A stretch of 6,449 nucleotides of DNA from UBA4246 sp045113475 (GTDB taxonomy: Bacteria; Bacillota; Clostridia; Christensenellales; Aristaeellaceae), in NCBI GenBank assembly GCA_045113475.1, contig JBGUIY010000233.1, positions 1 through 6,449 on the forward strand, in the 5' to 3' direction. This document shows positions 5,637-6,449 of this stretch, piece by piece. The first letter of the stretch is position 1. Each line of letters opens with the position of its first letter. The position numbers and the translations under genes were made by a program. A model generated the notes under the pieces. The model saw only the letters and a list, made by a program, of their open reading frames with translations. It made no database searches and had not been told where the DNA came from.

Positions 5637-6449
5637 TCATTCGGTTTCTTTTCTCTGTCCGCGGTACACCGTCCGCATCATGGTCGTGAAAGCCGCCAGA
5701 CCGCCGAGGGCGTTGGAGATCGGTTCCGCCAGGAAGACGCCGTCCACACCCAGGCCGAGAGCGGGCAGGATCAGGGTCAGCGGAACGACGATGACCACCT
5801 TGCGCAGCAGGGAGAAGAAGATCGCGTGCCGGGCGTCCCCCACCGCCTGGAAGGTCGCCTGGCCGGACGACTGGAACGCCTGGAAGAAGAAGCCGAAGAA
5901 GTACAGCCGCAGCGCGTGGGGCGTGATCTCATGCAGCGACGCGTCCACCGTAAAGAGCCGCGTCAGTGCCGGCGCCTGCCACAGCACCGCGATCCAGGCC
6001 AGGCAGGTATAGCCGACCGAGATCAGCGTCATGAAGCGGATGCCCTCCCGCAGGCGGCCGTGCTGGCCTGCGCCGTAGTTGTAGCCCAGCACCGGCTGCG
6101 CGCCGCTGGTGATCCCGGTCACCGGCATCGCCAGGATCTCCCGCACCGAATTGACCACCGTCATGGCGCCCACGTAAATATCGCCGCCGTAGCCGCTCAG
6201 CATCGAGTTCGCGGCGATCTGTACCATGGAGTTGGTCGCCTTCATGATAAAACCCACGACGCCCAGGGAAAGGATGTCCCTGAGCATTCCCCGCGTGACC
6301 CGCATGCTCTTCCGGCAGAGCGGCAGCTGTGCTTTCCGTCCGGTCAGGAACATCAGCACCCACAGGCAAGAGACCACCTGGCTGATCACCGTGGCCACGG
6401 CGACGCCGCGGATGCCCCAGTGGAACACGAACAGGAACAGCGGGTCCAG
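5637..6449 (-). CDS. MATE-family multidrug/metabolite efflux transporter, C-terminal part, cut by window edge
   Basis: Inner-membrane cation-coupled antiporter of the MATE (NorM/MepA-like) family. The frame is open to the right edge, starting LDPLFLFVFHWGIRGVAVATVISQ. The 270 residues seen are the C-terminal 60% or so of a roughly 450-residue protein; a GTG at 6428 is internal and not a real start. About seven hydrophobic segments are visible, matching the last half of a 12-helix transporter. Family signatures are WGIRGVAVATVISQ, PVLGYNYGAGQHGRLREG (the conserved GYNYGA loop) and FQAVGDARHAIFFSLLRK. The tail ends in a charged YRGQRKETE. The stop is a tandem TGA TGA. It converges on galM across the shared terminator. 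The substrate cannot be inferred, so no gene symbol is given. Confidence 0.9.
   Translation of the reverse strand: MDPLFLFVFHWGIRGVAVATVISQVVSCLWVLMFLTGRKAQLPLCRKSMRVTRGMLRDILSLGVVGFIMKATNSMVQIAANSMLSGYGGDIYVGAMTVVNSVREILAMPVTGITSGAQPVLGYNYGAGQHGRLREGIRFMTLISVGYTCLAWIAVLWQAPALTRLFTVDASLHEITPHALRLYFFGFFFQAFQSSGQATFQAVGDARHAIFFSLLRKVVIVVPLTLILPALGLGVDGVFLAEPISNALGGLAAFTTMMRTVYRGQRKETE

Noticed and set aside
4372..5640. A 422-codon minus-strand open frame covering all of galM
   Set aside because: It is antisense to a gene with clear GalM motifs, a promoter and a ribosome binding site. Its translation shows no recognisable domain and runs through the galM terminator and promoter. Long antisense frames are expected in GC-rich genes.
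1..6449. Mobile elements, CRISPR arrays, tRNA or rRNA genes
   Set aside because: No transposase or integrase frame, no regularly spaced direct repeats, and no tRNA- or rRNA-like sequence was seen on either strand.

Overview
The window comes from a GC-rich bacterial chromosome, most probably a member of the Bacillota (an uncultured or gut/rumen-type Clostridia is my best guess). The pointers are strong AAGGAGG ribosome binding sites, sigma-A-like promoters, a short Mrp ATPase with the cysteine-rich N-terminus common in Clostridia, and a WalJ/YycJ-type hydrolase. The lineage is an inference from gene content and not a measured assignment.

Layout. Positions 1-4304 hold a compact leftward (minus-strand) cluster, read in the order mrp -> walJ/yycJ -> comEC -> holA. 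The gene gaps are 4 nt (mrp/yycJ), a 65-bp overlap (yycJ/comEC) and 21 nt (comEC/holA), so one transcript with translational coupling is likely. holA is cut by the left edge. The interval 4305-4491 is a divergent promoter region. One sigma-A-like promoter reads left into mrp and one reads right into galM. Positions 4492-5538 hold a complete rightward galM (aldose 1-epimerase). A perfect 13-bp-stem, probably bidirectional terminator lies at 5575-5603. Positions 5637-6449 hold the C-terminal part of a leftward MATE-family transporter that runs off the right edge and converges on galM.

How the genes fit together. The leftward cluster is mostly nucleic-acid processing: a metallo-beta-lactamase-fold hydrolase of the WalJ family, the ComEC DNA-translocation channel with its own C-terminal metallo-beta-lactamase domain, and the delta subunit of the DNA polymerase III clamp loader. 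It is headed by an Fe-S cluster carrier ATPase. galM is a stand-alone sugar-metabolism gene with its own promoter, and the MATE gene is an unrelated convergent neighbour.

I see no mobile element, CRISPR array, tRNA, rRNA or clearly novel system. Most of the window is ordinary core genome. The points worth a second look are regulatory (the comEC start, the palindrome in the mrp promoter, the terminator) and the gene order of the leftward cluster.
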